Below are positions 44,332-52,986 of a DNA stretch of 64,000 nt, piece by piece. The first letter of the stretch is position 1; every line of letters starts with the position of its first letter. A model generated the notes under the pieces. It searched no databases and was not told the DNA's origin. It saw nothing but the letters and a program-made list of their open reading frames with translations. The stretch is from Burkholderia diffusa (lineage in GTDB: Bacteria; Pseudomonadota; Gammaproteobacteria; Burkholderiales; Burkholderiaceae): the NCBI RefSeq assembly GCF_902499115.1, contig NZ_CABVPN010000031.1, positions 1 through 64,000 of the forward strand, written 5' to 3'. The position numbers and the translations under genes were made by a program.

Positions 44332-44376
44332 CCGTGAAATCGCCGCCAGCAAATAACGCTGGCGGCGATTTCACGG
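44332..44376. terminator. Perfect 19-bp hairpin between convergent genes
   Basis: Left arm 44332-44350 and right arm 44358-44376 are exact reverse complements around AAATAAC. It lies between the ends of fahA (+) and the porin (-). There is no T run on either side, but the stem is long and GC-rich, so a bidirectional terminator is the simplest reading. Confidence 0.7.
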
Positions 44377-44395
44377 CATATGTTTCTCGGGTGCG

Positions 44396-45487
44396 CTAGA
44401 AGAGGTGACGAACGCCAACGACGATGCCCACACTGCTACCGGTTGGCTCATACAGCGCACCATTCACGGTGAACCCGGTGTGCATCAACCCGTGGTTGTT
44501 CACGCATGCCGCGGAGCCGTACAAGGTCGTTCGTTTCGACAGAAAGTAGTCCAGCCCGGCAGACGCCAGCAAAGAATGATTCGCTGAGTCGTTGCTGTCC
44601 CGCATGTACCAAACGCCTACGTCGGTGGACAGTGTCGGCGTGATCAGATATTCGCCGCCCGCAGCGTACACTTTCTCATTGAAGGAACCGGCGATCTTGT
44701 AGCTTGTGTACGATCCCTTGAAGGTTGCGCCTCCCCACCTATAGCTCGCGCCGATCGTTCGACCGCTGAATTCGATCGTTGACGGGAATGGCGTAGAAAT
44801 GCTGGCTGACCCGCCGGGATTTCCACTGAACAGGGCCGCGTTCACGACCAGATCTTTCCATTCGTATCTCACGCGAGCCGCAAATTGGCGCCCCGCCTGA
44901 AATCCCTTTGGATCGCCACCCAGTGCAAGCAATGCACTCGCCTGTATGCCGGCGATTGTCGGGCTCGTATAGGACACGGCATTGGCGACGAAAATTCCGG
45001 TCGCAAAAAAGTTGCCCATGTAAATGCCGGCCTGACTCCCGAAGAACGACGCATGCCGCGCGTCCGTATCGACGATCGCAAGTCCGAACGGCGAGTATTG
45101 CAGGCCGGCCTTGACGGTACCGAAGTGTCCGGAGAGACCAACGAAGGCTTGCCGCCCGAAGAGATTCCCGTTCGAGTTGCCCAGCGCCCCGTTGTTCGTA
45201 GTAAAGCCGCTTTCCAGTGTAAAGATCGCCTTTGTACCTGCTCCCAAATCCTCGGCACCGGTGATACCGAAGTGAGAACCCGAGATCCCGCCATCCGTTG
45301 CTGATACCTGATGCGGGCCGCTCGCCCCCGCTCCAGCGTCGAAGGTGCGGCTCGTGTACATCACGCCGGAGTCCACGACACCATACAGTGTGACGTTACT
45401 TTGCGCATGCACTTTTGGCGGTAAGCCCAGTACTGCGATCGAGATAGGGATCAGCAGCATCGGGCGGATTTTTTGCATCTCGCTCAC
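44396..45487 (-). CDS. Outer membrane porin, OmpC-like Burkholderia type
   Basis: A 363-residue porin. The signal peptide MLLIPISIAVLGLPPKVHA is followed by QSNVTLYGVVDSGVMYTSR. It contains GAEDLGAGTKAIFTLESGFTTNNGALGN and FGRQAFVGLSGHFGTVKAG and ends in IVVGVRHLF with terminal Phe. GGAGGAG lies ten bases before a GTG at 45487; an ATG three codons on is the alternative. It probably serves the cyclase/FAH substrate or is general. It shares the family with the porin at 19.9 kb but is clearly diverged. Confidence 0.92.
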   Translation of the reverse strand: MSEMQKIRPMLLIPISIAVLGLPPKVHAQSNVTLYGVVDSGVMYTSRTFDAGAGASGPHQVSATDGGISGSHFGITGAEDLGAGTKAIFTLESGFTTNNGALGNSNGNLFGRQAFVGLSGHFGTVKAGLQYSPFGLAIVDTDARHASFFGSQAGIYMGNFFATGIFVANAVSYTSPTIAGIQASALLALGGDPKGFQAGRQFAARVRYEWKDLVVNAALFSGNPGGSASISTPFPSTIEFSGRTIGASYRWGGATFKGSYTSYKIAGSFNEKVYAAGGEYLITPTLSTDVGVWYMRDSNDSANHSLLASAGLDYFLSKRTTLYGSAACVNNHGLMHTGFTVNGALYEPTGSSVGIVVGVRHLF

Positions 45488-45853
45488 GTTTTAATGTCTC
45501 CTCCAGTTATCCAGGACTACAAAATAATTGATTAAGAGTCTGCCTCTATGCGGCGCTCGACGTATGGCGATCAAATGAAACCGGACCGATGGCCGTTTTG
45601 GCTTCTGTCCTCGGAGTCTTGCCAGGCGTGCACGCCGGGGCGTTGGTTTTTCTTGAACCTCCGCCGGTCCGGGATTGATGTCCCTCGCGACATTGCCACG
45701 GGCTCGAATCGAAAATTTGAGCGCACATCGGCCGCAATCGGTCCACGGCTTCGATGACGTGGCAAAGCAGTAGCGTGTTTCCGCTGCTTGACGCTCCGCA
45801 CAAGCGGCCCGCGCCGCACTTGCCTGCGCGAAGTACGCGAACCGACGGGCCGG
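45488..45853. other. 366-bp region without a supportable gene
   Basis: The first 50 bases upstream of the porin are AT-rich and probably contain its promoter. The remainder has overlapping frames on both strands without ribosome sites. Confidence 0.4.
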
Positions 45854-46567
45854 TTATGTATTCACGGAAAGCGCCAACGGCATCAAGTCGTTTGCTTGCG
45901 TCCGCGAAAGGGCATAGAGCTCGAACCAGTTGCACCACTCGACCATCAGGTGGTCCGAGTGGCCATGAATGAGTTCTTCGGGCGCGGTCGATGGCCAGAA
46001 GATCTCCAACCGTGCATCGAACCCCGGAAGCGTGTCCCTGAATTGGTGCAGCAAGTAACCAACGGTCTTGCCATCGGGCGTCTCGACGCGCCCCATCATC
46101 CGATGCGGCATATCGGGCGCCAGTTCGATCGGGATTCCATTCCAGTCATCCAGATGGCGGAGCTTCAGGAGGGCCGGCGACTTTGTATGGCCGGGTACTT
46201 CCAGAATGCCGACACGCCCGTCCGAGAGTGGTAGCGCACCGAGATGCTCAGGGTGGGCCCGGAGCATTGCCGGGCTGTTCGGCCCGCCATACCCCGCCCA
46301 GAACCAACTCACGAATTCTGCGCTGGTGCCCACCGCGACGTGCGCTTCGGCAACCGACGAACTGAAGCAACCACTCGCACGCAGCGACCAATCCTTCTCG
46401 TTCGATTCGTGCTCCGCGATCTCCTTCGCGAACAGGCTGACCATGCCGTCCGCCCCCAGTTTCTCCATGAGCAAGGCCATCATGTAGCGCGCCCTTTTAA
46501 CTTCCATTCTGAGGATGTCCTCGCAAGCCACCTCTGTACCTGACTTGAAAAACGTCACTGCTTTCAC
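45854..46567 (-). CDS. Possible PhlG-like (diacetylphloroglucinol hydrolase family) protein
   Basis: A 237-residue protein. Start GTG at 46567, five bases after GGAGG. The C-terminal segment HSDHLMVEWCNWFELYAL gives His-x3-Glu-x2-Asn followed by ELYA, and FVSWFWAGY with LRAHPEHLGAL lies in the middle. This pattern resembles the zinc site of PhlG, which cleaves a carbon-carbon bond between an acetyl group and a phenolic ring. I compare from memory, so the family call is tentative. The gene is divergent from a TetR gene with an inverted-repeat operator between them, so it is probably induced by its substrate or a toxic phenol. Confidence 0.5.
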   Translation of the reverse strand: MKAVTFFKSGTEVACEDILRMEVKRARYMMALLMEKLGADGMVSLFAKEIAEHESNEKDWSLRASGCFSSSVAEAHVAVGTSAEFVSWFWAGYGGPNSPAMLRAHPEHLGALPLSDGRVGILEVPGHTKSPALLKLRHLDDWNGIPIELAPDMPHRMMGRVETPDGKTVGYLLHQFRDTLPGFDARLEIFWPSTAPEELIHGHSDHLMVEWCNWFELYALSRTQANDLMPLALSVNT

Positions 46568-46618
46568 TTGAACCTCCGTAGCGCGGGTGAACGAGTTGCC
46601 ATGTTTCCCGACTCGCAC

Positions 46619-46646
46619 CACTAACGCAAGTAAACTTGCGTTAGTG
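46619..46646. promoter_or_regulatory. Inverted repeat, TetR operator candidate
   Basis: Two perfect 13-base arms (46619-46631 and 46634-46646; core ACTAACGCAAGT / ACTTGCGTTAGT) separated by AA, in the 175-bp gap between the PhlG-like gene and the divergent TetR gene. Typical operator size and placement. Confidence 0.8.
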
Positions 46647-46742
46647 TTTACCGCATGCCTGTCGACCGTCGAGTGGTCGTAGTCGCGGCCGGACTGCCGT
46701 GACGAGGCAGGCAGTCGATGAAACGATGTGTAAAATCTGCTC

Positions 46743-47345
46743 ATGCCAAAGTCAGCCGAACAAGAATCGCCGTCGCCACGTCGCCGCCTTGGCGGCCGCA
46801 GCGCACGTGTCCGTGAAGCCGTGATCTCCGCAACAATTGCCCAATTGCAGGCAGCCGGTTTCGAGGGGCTCAACATCGGTGCCATCGCAGCGCTCGCGGG
46901 CGTGCATGAGAGTTCGATCTATCGCCGCTGGAAGAGCAAGGAAGGGCTGATGATGGAGGCCGTCTTCGAGCTTTTTGCCGAGCACATCGCGATACCTGAT
47001 CGGGGTTCACTTCACGCGGATCTCGTCGCGCTGCTGTCTGCCACCGCGCAGTACTTGCGAACGGCCGTGGGCAGGTCTGCCATCCAGTTTGTGCTGGCCA
47101 TGTACAACGATGCGGCCGTAACGAGCGAACTGCGCAGGTTGTGGACGAACCGCTTTTCGGCGGTTCAGCAGATTTTCGATCGCGCCGCAAAAATGGGCGA
47201 GTGGCCGCAGGGGGTGGATCCAATGCCCCTGCTTCATTGCCTGATCGGCGCCGTTTATCTACGCACACTGATCCTGCACGAGCGCGTCACGACCGATCAG
47301 ATTCGAGAACTGACGCGTTGGATGCTTCGCGAACGAGACGCCTGA
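46743..47345 (+). CDS. TetR-family transcriptional regulator
   Basis: A 200-residue regulator. The HTH reads VREAVISATIAQLQAAGFEGLNIGAIAALAGVHESSIYRRWKSKEGLMMEAV. The ligand domain carries LLHCLIGAVYLRTLILHERVTTDQIRELTRWML, which is common in the TetR_C_16-like group. It probably represses the divergent PhlG-like gene through the 28-bp inverted repeat at 46619-46646. A long basic, Ser/Pro-rich leader (PKSAEQESPSPRRRLGGRS) precedes the HTH. Confidence 0.9.
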   Translation: MPKSAEQESPSPRRRLGGRSARVREAVISATIAQLQAAGFEGLNIGAIAALAGVHESSIYRRWKSKEGLMMEAVFELFAEHIAIPDRGSLHADLVALLSATAQYLRTAVGRSAIQFVLAMYNDAAVTSELRRLWTNRFSAVQQIFDRAAKMGEWPQGVDPMPLLHCLIGAVYLRTLILHERVTTDQIRELTRWMLRERDA

Positions 47346-47757
47346 GCATCCGGCAAATCTAAGAGATCAGACCATCGGGGCCGGTCAAGCGCTCGAAGAA
47401 ACTCCGTCCAGTGCGATTGGAGCAGCCGATCGTGACATGGTCATAAGGTTCCATCTCGAAATAAGTCGGCTTATCTGGCTGGCGCGTTCATTCGGACGTC
47501 ACGATCGGTACACGACCGCAAAGGGCGGTTCTGGGACGACGCGAACGACTCTGAACGACCCTTCTCTGTCGTTCCACTCAGGCCGCAGTAGCGACCGCTA
47601 TCGTGTGTAAAGCGGCCTCTGCCTGCCCGCGCGGGCGGCTTTTGCGTTCAGGCAATGAGCCTAGCCCGTCAGTCGTCCACGCATCATCCAGAGGTTGCTC
47701 GGGGCGAACAGCGTATGCAATTGCTGCGTGTTCTTCATCGGCCGCGATAGCGCACCT
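47346..47757. other. 412-bp region between convergent TetR genes
   Basis: No gene supported. It contains a terminator-like hairpin at 47621-47643. Short runs such as GTCATAAGGTT near 47440 weakly recall the transposon-like left ends further along the window, but too little matches to call one. Confidence 0.4.
47621..47643 (+). terminator. Terminator-like GC hairpin with TTTT
   Basis: GCCTGCCCGC pairs with GCGGGCGGC (one T-G wobble), followed by TTTT. It lies about 275 bp after the TetR stop at 47345, an unusual distance for that gene. Confidence 0.5.
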
Positions 47758-48390
47758 TCAGATGCCACCGTGCGCGGCGATGAACATGGCGACGGCCGAC
47801 CGGCAATAGGATTCGATTTCGTTGTCGTCCTCTGCTCTCGCCTCATTGAAGCGTGCAATAAGCAGGAGATCGGATCCTTTGAAAAGCGCGGCAAACAAGC
47901 GGGCGGACTGGAGAGCATCGGGTACGTTCAGCATCCCTTTCGCGTGCAACTGACGCAACACGGCCTCGATGTGGGCGATGACACGGGCGGGCCCGGCTTC
48001 GTAATGGAGCTTGCTTAACGCCTTTTGATTCGTCTTGTCGGCCAAAACCATGGCTTCGACACTGCGGACGTCCGGGCTCAACAGCGTGCGAAGCAGGGAG
48101 GCCCCGACCGCCACCAGCTGATCTTCGGCCGAACCGTCAACACCTTCAGAAAGGGCCTGCGGTGCAAATTGATCGCAGCGTGCCACCATGGCCGCGCTGA
48201 ACAGCGCCTCCTTGTTCTCGAAGTGCCGATAGATGCTCAGCTTGGATATCTTCGCCCGCTGCGCGACCTTGTCCATGGTCGTCGCTTGAAAACCCAATTC
48301 CACGAAGAGTTCGCACGCCGCGTCGACGATCGTTTGGCGAAGCGCCTCGTTGGCGGGCCGACCGCGCCGGCCCTGGCTATTTTCGGTCAC
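47758..48390 (-). CDS. TetR-family transcriptional regulator
   Basis: A 210-residue regulator. The HTH is QTIVDAACELFVELGFQATTMDKVAQRAKISKLSIYRHFENKEALFSAAM, of the AefR-like type. The start is GTG at 48390 with only a weak ribosome site. It is divergent from a thioredoxin-reductase-like flavoprotein gene and presumably controls it. The 280-bp gap holds short inverted repeats. Confidence 0.88.
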   Translation of the reverse strand: MTENSQGRRGRPANEALRQTIVDAACELFVELGFQATTMDKVAQRAKISKLSIYRHFENKEALFSAAMVARCDQFAPQALSEGVDGSAEDQLVAVGASLLRTLLSPDVRSVEAMVLADKTNQKALSKLHYEAGPARVIAHIEAVLRQLHAKGMLNVPDALQSARLFAALFKGSDLLLIARFNEARAEDDNEIESYCRSAVAMFIAAHGGI

Positions 48391-48410
48391 GACAATTCCA
48401 GTACTTGACA

Positions 48411-48447
48411 GTATTAAAATACGTGCATTAGGATACCATCCAGTATC
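48411..48447. promoter_or_regulatory. Two short inverted repeats, possible TetR operators
   Basis: GTATT-AA-AATAC (48411-48422) and GATAC-CATCCA-GTATC (48432-48447) lie just upstream of the TetR GTG, in the divergent gap. The arms are only five bases, so this is weaker than the two other TetR sites in the window. Confidence 0.35.
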
Positions 48448-48670
48448 TCAATGTGCAAGCCAAGGGCAGGTTTCACCCGGTTGTCCAGATCCAGTTTCCC
48501 CGGGCAGCCCGGCGATATCGAGCGGCATTGTCGAGCCGGCCAATACAGCATGGGCAACTTTTTCGCCAATGCCGAAGCCCTGCTCGCTGACCGTCTCAAG
48601 CGCGTATCGCCGGACGATATTACACCCCACGCTCGGCCCACCCTCCCTCCACAACACGGAGCCCATCACC

Positions 48671-49564
48671 ATGAATGACGTCATCATCATCGGTGGCAGC
48701 TTTGCCGGCCTCGCCGCCGCCCTGCAGCTTGGCCGTGCTCGCCGCAAGGTCACTGTTCTCGATACCGGCCGGCCGCGCAACCGCTTTGCAGGCCACTCGC
48801 ATGGCCTGCTTGGCCACGATCACAAGCCGCCGCTGGACATCCTGGTCGAGGCGCGGCAGCAACTGGCGCGCTATCCGACGATCAGTCTCGTCAATGCCCG
48901 GGCCGAGAGCGTGTCTGGTGCCATCGACGATTTCTGCGTCGTCACTGACGATCACGAAAGCCTGAGGGCGCGCCGCTTGATCCTGAGCTATGGCGTCGCC
49001 GACCAGATGCCTGAAGTTCCGGGCTTTGCCGAAAGCTGGGGCACGTCCATCGTGCCCTGCCCCTATTGCGACGGCTTTGAAGTCGCCGGCCAGCATTGGG
49101 GCCTCGTCTGGTCCAGCCCGCAGTCGTACCAGTCTGCCAAGTTGTTCCGCGATTGGACTGACAAGTTGACTGTCTTCGCCGATGGGCATGACATTGCGCC
49201 CGATATCCAGACCGATCTGGCGCGCCGCAACATACCTCTCGTCGATGGCCGGATCATCGAGGTCGCCCATCAGAAAGGCCATGTCACCACCGTCAATCTC
49301 GATACCGGTCGCAACGTGGCGGTCGACGTCCTGTTCGCCAATCCGCGCAACAAGCCGTCGGCAAGCCTGCATGAATCACTGGGCCTCGCCACGGTGGATA
49401 CGCCCACCGGCATCGTTCTCAAGGTTGACGAGCGCCGCCAAACCAGCATGCCCGGCATCTACGCCGCTGGCGACCTCGCCACGCCCTTCTTGCCATCGGT
49501 TACCCAGGCATCCTCGCAGGGCGCGATGGCGGGCATCTTCGCCCAGCAGTCGATGGTGGTTTGA
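48671..49564 (+). CDS. NAD(P)/FAD-dependent oxidoreductase, thioredoxin reductase-like
   Basis: A 297-residue two-Rossmann flavoprotein. FAD site MNDVIIIGGSFAGLAAALQLGRARRKV, redox-type motif IVPCPYCDGFEV (CxxC) and the C-terminal FAD clamp MPGIYAAGDLATPFLPSVTQASSQG. The NAD(P) loop is atypical (GLVWSSPQSYQSAKL, no GxGxxG), so the usual thioredoxin reductase function is doubtful. CGGAG precedes the ATG by nine bases. It is followed by a frameshifted methyltransferase gene. The codon choice looks a little unlike its neighbours, compatible with transfer (impression only). Confidence 0.85.
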   Translation: MNDVIIIGGSFAGLAAALQLGRARRKVTVLDTGRPRNRFAGHSHGLLGHDHKPPLDILVEARQQLARYPTISLVNARAESVSGAIDDFCVVTDDHESLRARRLILSYGVADQMPEVPGFAESWGTSIVPCPYCDGFEVAGQHWGLVWSSPQSYQSAKLFRDWTDKLTVFADGHDIAPDIQTDLARRNIPLVDGRIIEVAHQKGHVTTVNLDTGRNVAVDVLFANPRNKPSASLHESLGLATVDTPTGIVLKVDERRQTSMPGIYAAGDLATPFLPSVTQASSQGAMAGIFAQQSMVV

Positions 49565-49660
49565 GAGCACAGATTCCCTTCTCTTGTTGCGTCGCCGCCT
49601 TCGAAAAGGTTGGCGTAGATCGACGCGGTGAAGGGTGGATCGTCGAGTCAAGGAGATGAC

Positions 49661-50525
49661 ATGGCAAAGCAACGTGCGGATCAGGTGGGTGACTGGAATG
49701 GTCAAAGCGGGGAGCGCTGGGTCGCCAACCAGGCCCGGCTCGACGCTCTGGTGGCGGTGTTCGGCCAGGCCGCGATAGAAGCCGCCGCGCCCCGCGACGG
49801 GCGAGCGCGTGCTAGACATCGGCTGCGGCGCGGGCGCGTCGACTCTGGCTCTGGCAGTCCGCGTCGGCGCGGGGGGCCAAGTGCTGGGCGTGGACATATC
49901 CGAACCGCTGATCGACCGAGCGCGCGCGCTTGCGCGACACGATACGCCGACCCTGTTTCAGGTGGCCGACGCCAGCAGCGCAGAGCTGCCCGAGGGCGCG
50001 TTCGATATCCTGTTCTCGCGTTTCGGCGTGATGTTCTTCGACGATCCGACAGCGGCGTTCACCCATATGCGACGCGCGCTCCGGCCGGGCGGCCGGGTCG
50101 CCTTCGTCTGCTGGCGCGGTACGGATGAGAACGATTGGATGCGCCTGCCGGTGGGCGCGCTCAAGGGCATCCTCCCGCCGAGTGCGCTGCCCGATCCCGA
50201 AGCGCCCGGCCCGTTTTCGTTCGGCGACCGGGAGCGCGTAGCGCGCATCCTGACGACGGCCGGCTTTACCGATATCGCTATCTCGCCCTTCGACGCGGCC
50301 GTCCCATTCGCCGAGGGCGAAACGCGGGACGCTGCGATCGACGACGCAGTGAAGATGACGCTTGAGGTCGGTCCGCTGTCGCGTGCGCTCGCTGAGCAGC
50401 CCGACGACATCCGCGCCCGCGCCTCGGCCGCGGTTCGTGCCGCCTTCGCGGGCCTCCCCGGCGACCGGTCGGTGATGATCAAAGGCGCGGCGTGGATCGT
50501 CATGGCACGCAATCCGGCAAGCTGA
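49661..50525 (+). pseudogene. Class I SAM-dependent methyltransferase, frameshifted
   Basis: The protein starts at 49661 (AGGAG five bases upstream) with MAKQRADQVGDWNGQSGERWV and runs to ...AAAPRDG. The next motif, ERVLDIGCGAGASTLALAVR (SAM motif I), is in another frame. One extra G in GGG at 49799-49801 explains this: removing it joins the two halves into a 287-residue protein. The rest has DISEPLIDRARALA, FSRFGVMFFDD and ALRPGGRVAFVCWR. It looks otherwise intact, so either a recent mutation or a sequencing error is possible. The family methylates small molecules; the target is unknown. Confidence 0.8.
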
Positions 50526-50831
50526 CAGGTTACGTCGACCAATGTGTCAGAACCGGCAACTCCTCGTGTCTCGGGGAGGGTCTACCTTGAGCGCCGAACG
50601 GCCGGAACGCGGCGCTGATTGGCCATTGAGGGCGAAAAGAGCAGTGGCTCTTGATGGCCGAGAGCCGTCGGATACAGTCGGCCTGGGAGTCCCCCAAACG
50701 CTGCCTTTCCACCATCGGTGACAAAGAGCGTCCGATTTGAATTTTGCGTCGCAACAGGCTGCACTGTACGTTGGGAATCGATCTAGAAATCAGGAGCTTA
50801 CCCCCGGAACTCGAGGTCCACTACGCGAGTA

Positions 50832-50903
50832 GACAAATTTGATGTGGACGTAGGCAAGTTGACGACATTGTTTTGGTGGGACTGCCAGAAAAGTCGTCAA
50901 CTC
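50832..50903. mobile_element. Transposon-like right end (copy A)
   Basis: This 72-base stretch aligns without gaps to 62378-62449, with about 50 positions identical by eye. It contains GTCA-type motifs (GTTGACGAC, GTCGTCAAC) spaced as in ends bound by TnsB/TniA-family transposases. Its orientation puts the element interior to the left. It abuts the truncated RES gene. The 306 bp between the methyltransferase and this site contain no gene. No matching left end was found nearby. Confidence 0.5.
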
Positions 50904-50904
50904 G

Positions 50905-51365
50905 CGGGCCGGAAGCCTTGATCCACGAGGATTCTGGAGTGACGGAAATATTTTGCTCTACGACACCGGGCGCTCGACGTGGCCACCGCGGTGGCCGAGT
51001 ACCAGCAGCTGTCGCCGCTACTGCCGCCTGGCACGCTCGTGAGCTATCGCGTGACGGCCGCGCCCGTGGTTGACTTCACGGCGGGCTATCGCGGCGACCA
51101 CTGGTCGCCATCGTGGGAGTCGTTCTTCTGCGACTGGCGCCGGGACTGGTTCAACGCGCGGATCGAGCCGCCGAGCTGGGTGCTGGGCGATGAGGTGATC
51201 GCCGCCGGAGCCAAGGGCATCCTGTTCTCGTCAACGCAGGCGGCCGGCGGCACGAACCTGGTCCTGTTCGTCGACCAACTGGACGCCGCCGATCGCCTGG
51301 AGGTCATCGATCCTGCGGGCGCCTTGCCGCGCGATCAGGCCTCGTGGGGCGAGTCACCGGCCTGA
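50905..51365 (+). pseudogene. RES-domain protein (RES/Xre toxin family), 5'-truncated and frameshifted
   Basis: The C-terminal part reads ATAVAEYQQLSPLLPPGTLVSYRV and WESFFCDWRRDWFN, then FSSTQAAGGTNLVLFVDQL, the RES fold that degrades NAD in type II toxin-antitoxin pairs. The preceding part (SRAGSLDPRGFWSDGNILLYDTG) is one frame away. One G missing at GGG 50968-50970 would restore LLYDTGALDVATAVAEYQQ. The N-terminus is lost right where transposon-like copy A ends. No Xre-type antitoxin gene is adjacent. Probably dead. Confidence 0.7.
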
Positions 51366-51501
51366 CCGGCCGGCCGCGATCCCGGCGCCTGGCATTCCGG
51401 ACCGCGGCGTGGCGCCACCTGAAGTCAACCGGCCGACGTCTGTCGCGTTATGGAGGGGGACGACGACGATTCGTCGTACCTTTTCTTTCCGGAGACATCG
51501 C

Positions 51502-51798
51502 ATGAAGAAGCTCACCGTCGCGCTGATTGCAACGATGTTCGCTACTGCTGCGCTCGCCCAGACGGCCACGCCGGCTGCGACCACCCCGTCGCATGCGGGG
51601 GCCGCCAATTCCGCATTGGCGCAGCCCGCCGGGGCCGCCGCGCCAGGCAGCAAGACCCGCAGCACGACGCACCGGGTCAACCACACCACACGCAGTACGA
51701 CGCACCGGCTGGCCCCCGGCGGCAAAGTGCGCAAGGTCAGCGACAAGCGCAGTCGTATCGGTCACCGCATGACGGCATCGGCCGGTACCGCGCAGTAA
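51502..51798 (+). CDS. Small basic secreted protein, 98 aa
   Basis: Signal peptide KKLTVALIATMFATAALAQ, an Ala/Thr/Pro-rich stretch, then a basic part with a repeated RSTTHR (KTRSTTHRVNHTTRSTTHRL). GGAG seven bases before the ATG at 51502 and a terminator 33 bp after the stop show a complete single-gene unit. Such small periplasmic proteins are common in Burkholderia; the function is unknown. Confidence 0.7.
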   Translation: MKKLTVALIATMFATAALAQTATPAATTPSHAGAANSALAQPAGAAAPGSKTRSTTHRVNHTTRSTTHRLAPGGKVRKVSDKRSRIGHRMTASAGTAQ

Positions 51799-51830
51799 AG
51801 CGCGCCGAACGACGCTGAATCGGATCTCGC

Positions 51831-51851
51831 CCGGCTGCGGCCGGTTTTTTT
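51831..51851 (+). terminator. Rho-independent terminator
   Basis: CCGGC-TGCG-GCCGG followed by seven T, 33 bp after the small secreted protein gene. Confidence 0.88.
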
Positions 51852-51863
51852 GGGCGCGCCGTC

Positions 51864-51891
51864 AATGCCGCTAATTCTTATTAGCGGCATT
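51864..51891. terminator. 12-bp hairpin between convergent genes
   Basis: AATGCCGCTAAT and ATTAGCGGCATT are exact reverse complements around TCTT, followed on the plus strand by ACATTTTT. It lies 36 bp beyond the lipase stop on the minus strand, so it may terminate both ways. Confidence 0.65.
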
Positions 51892-51927
51892 ACATTTTTG
51901 ACGACAGTCGAGCCGAACTTCAATGCA

Positions 51928-52938
51928 TCACTTCTCCTGGGTGTTGGGGGGCGGGGGCATATGGATGTCGCCCAAACCCAGCCCCAGAAGGAAGATGTAT
52001 CCGAGGATGTGCTGAAATCCGGCCTGCATAAAGAAGTCCGTAATGTTGCCTACAACCGTCCCGTCAAGCTTGATTTGCTGGGAGCCGTAGTTCCCCCACT
52101 GTCTGTAATTCAGGGGGGTTGCCGTAACAATTATCGCGTCGATAAGTTCCTTGATGACGTCCGAGGGCGGGGCTACCGAACCATATATCGTTTTCACGGC
52201 ACCGATGGTGTCTGCGTTCCATGCCATCGGCACGATGTCGCACGTATTCCACACGCGTATCGCGTTGGCTTTCATTTGCTCGTCGAAGTAACCGGCAAAC
52301 ATATCGTTACCCGCCGTCGGGGCGGCAAATGTCTGGCAAGTGTATTTAAACGTCTGCGCCTGTAGGTAACGTGCGTTCTTCAGATACAAGACCAGTCCGG
52401 ATGCCAGGGCCCCGCCCAGGCTGTGCCCGATAACATTGATCGTGCTCGAGGCTCGCACCGTCTTGAGAAAGTCGACGAGCATCACGCCGTTTGCGTCTGT
52501 AGTCAGGATAACTGACGACAATCCGATATCCGTTCCAACCGATATGCCCGCCGTGCTGTCACACGAGGGCACGTACTTCTGGAATGACACGAGGGTTTCG
52601 TACAGGTTGTCCTCCAGAATGTCCTGGGGAGACTGGAAATCAGTGCCACTGGTCACCACTGAATATTGATCAGTGACGTTCGATTTCAGTACGACAGTGA
52701 TGTTGGCCGCATAGCCATCCGAATCGGCGTCCCGAAGCACGGCGGGCCCCCAGACGATACTGAACTGTTTGTCCTGAGTCATCTTGGAATTGCTCAGGCC
52801 ATTCCTGATGTTCTGACTGACCTGTGCTGCAGTTGGATTCGGGATTTGCTTTCCCGACGTATAGTCGGTGGCCGAATAGTTGACAATGTAGGCTAACGTG
52901 AGATTGATCTGCGCTTGCTCGAGACTGGCATTCGACAT
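51928..52938 (-). CDS. Lipase family (class 3-like) alpha/beta hydrolase
   Basis: A 336-residue protein. The nucleophile elbow is INVIGHSLGGALASGLVLYL, and LYETLVSFQKYVP precedes it, as in class 3 lipases. Later come FAAPTAGNDMFAGYF and VWNTCDIVPMAWN with the likely catalytic Asp, and a His near the C-terminus (FQHILGYI). It has no signal peptide. The N-terminus SNASLEQAQINLTLAYIVNYSATDY is of the kind found in secreted-effector-like lipases, which is only a hint. GGAG ten bases before the ATG at 52938. The frameshifted gene upstream may be its partner. Confidence 0.8.
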   Translation of the reverse strand: MSNASLEQAQINLTLAYIVNYSATDYTSGKQIPNPTAAQVSQNIRNGLSNSKMTQDKQFSIVWGPAVLRDADSDGYAANITVVLKSNVTDQYSVVTSGTDFQSPQDILEDNLYETLVSFQKYVPSCDSTAGISVGTDIGLSSVILTTDANGVMLVDFLKTVRASSTINVIGHSLGGALASGLVLYLKNARYLQAQTFKYTCQTFAAPTAGNDMFAGYFDEQMKANAIRVWNTCDIVPMAWNADTIGAVKTIYGSVAPPSDVIKELIDAIIVTATPLNYRQWGNYGSQQIKLDGTVVGNITDFFMQAGFQHILGYIFLLGLGLGDIHMPPPPNTQEK

Positions 52939-52986
52939 GATTGATCGTCTCCAGATGAATTGAAAATTCCACTTTCCGTGCGGCAA

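Noticed and set aside
47400..47470. A third left-end copy, suggested by GTCATAAGGTTCC
   Set aside because: Only a short run resembles copies B and D; the GTTGCGAAG and TGTCAAC block is missing.
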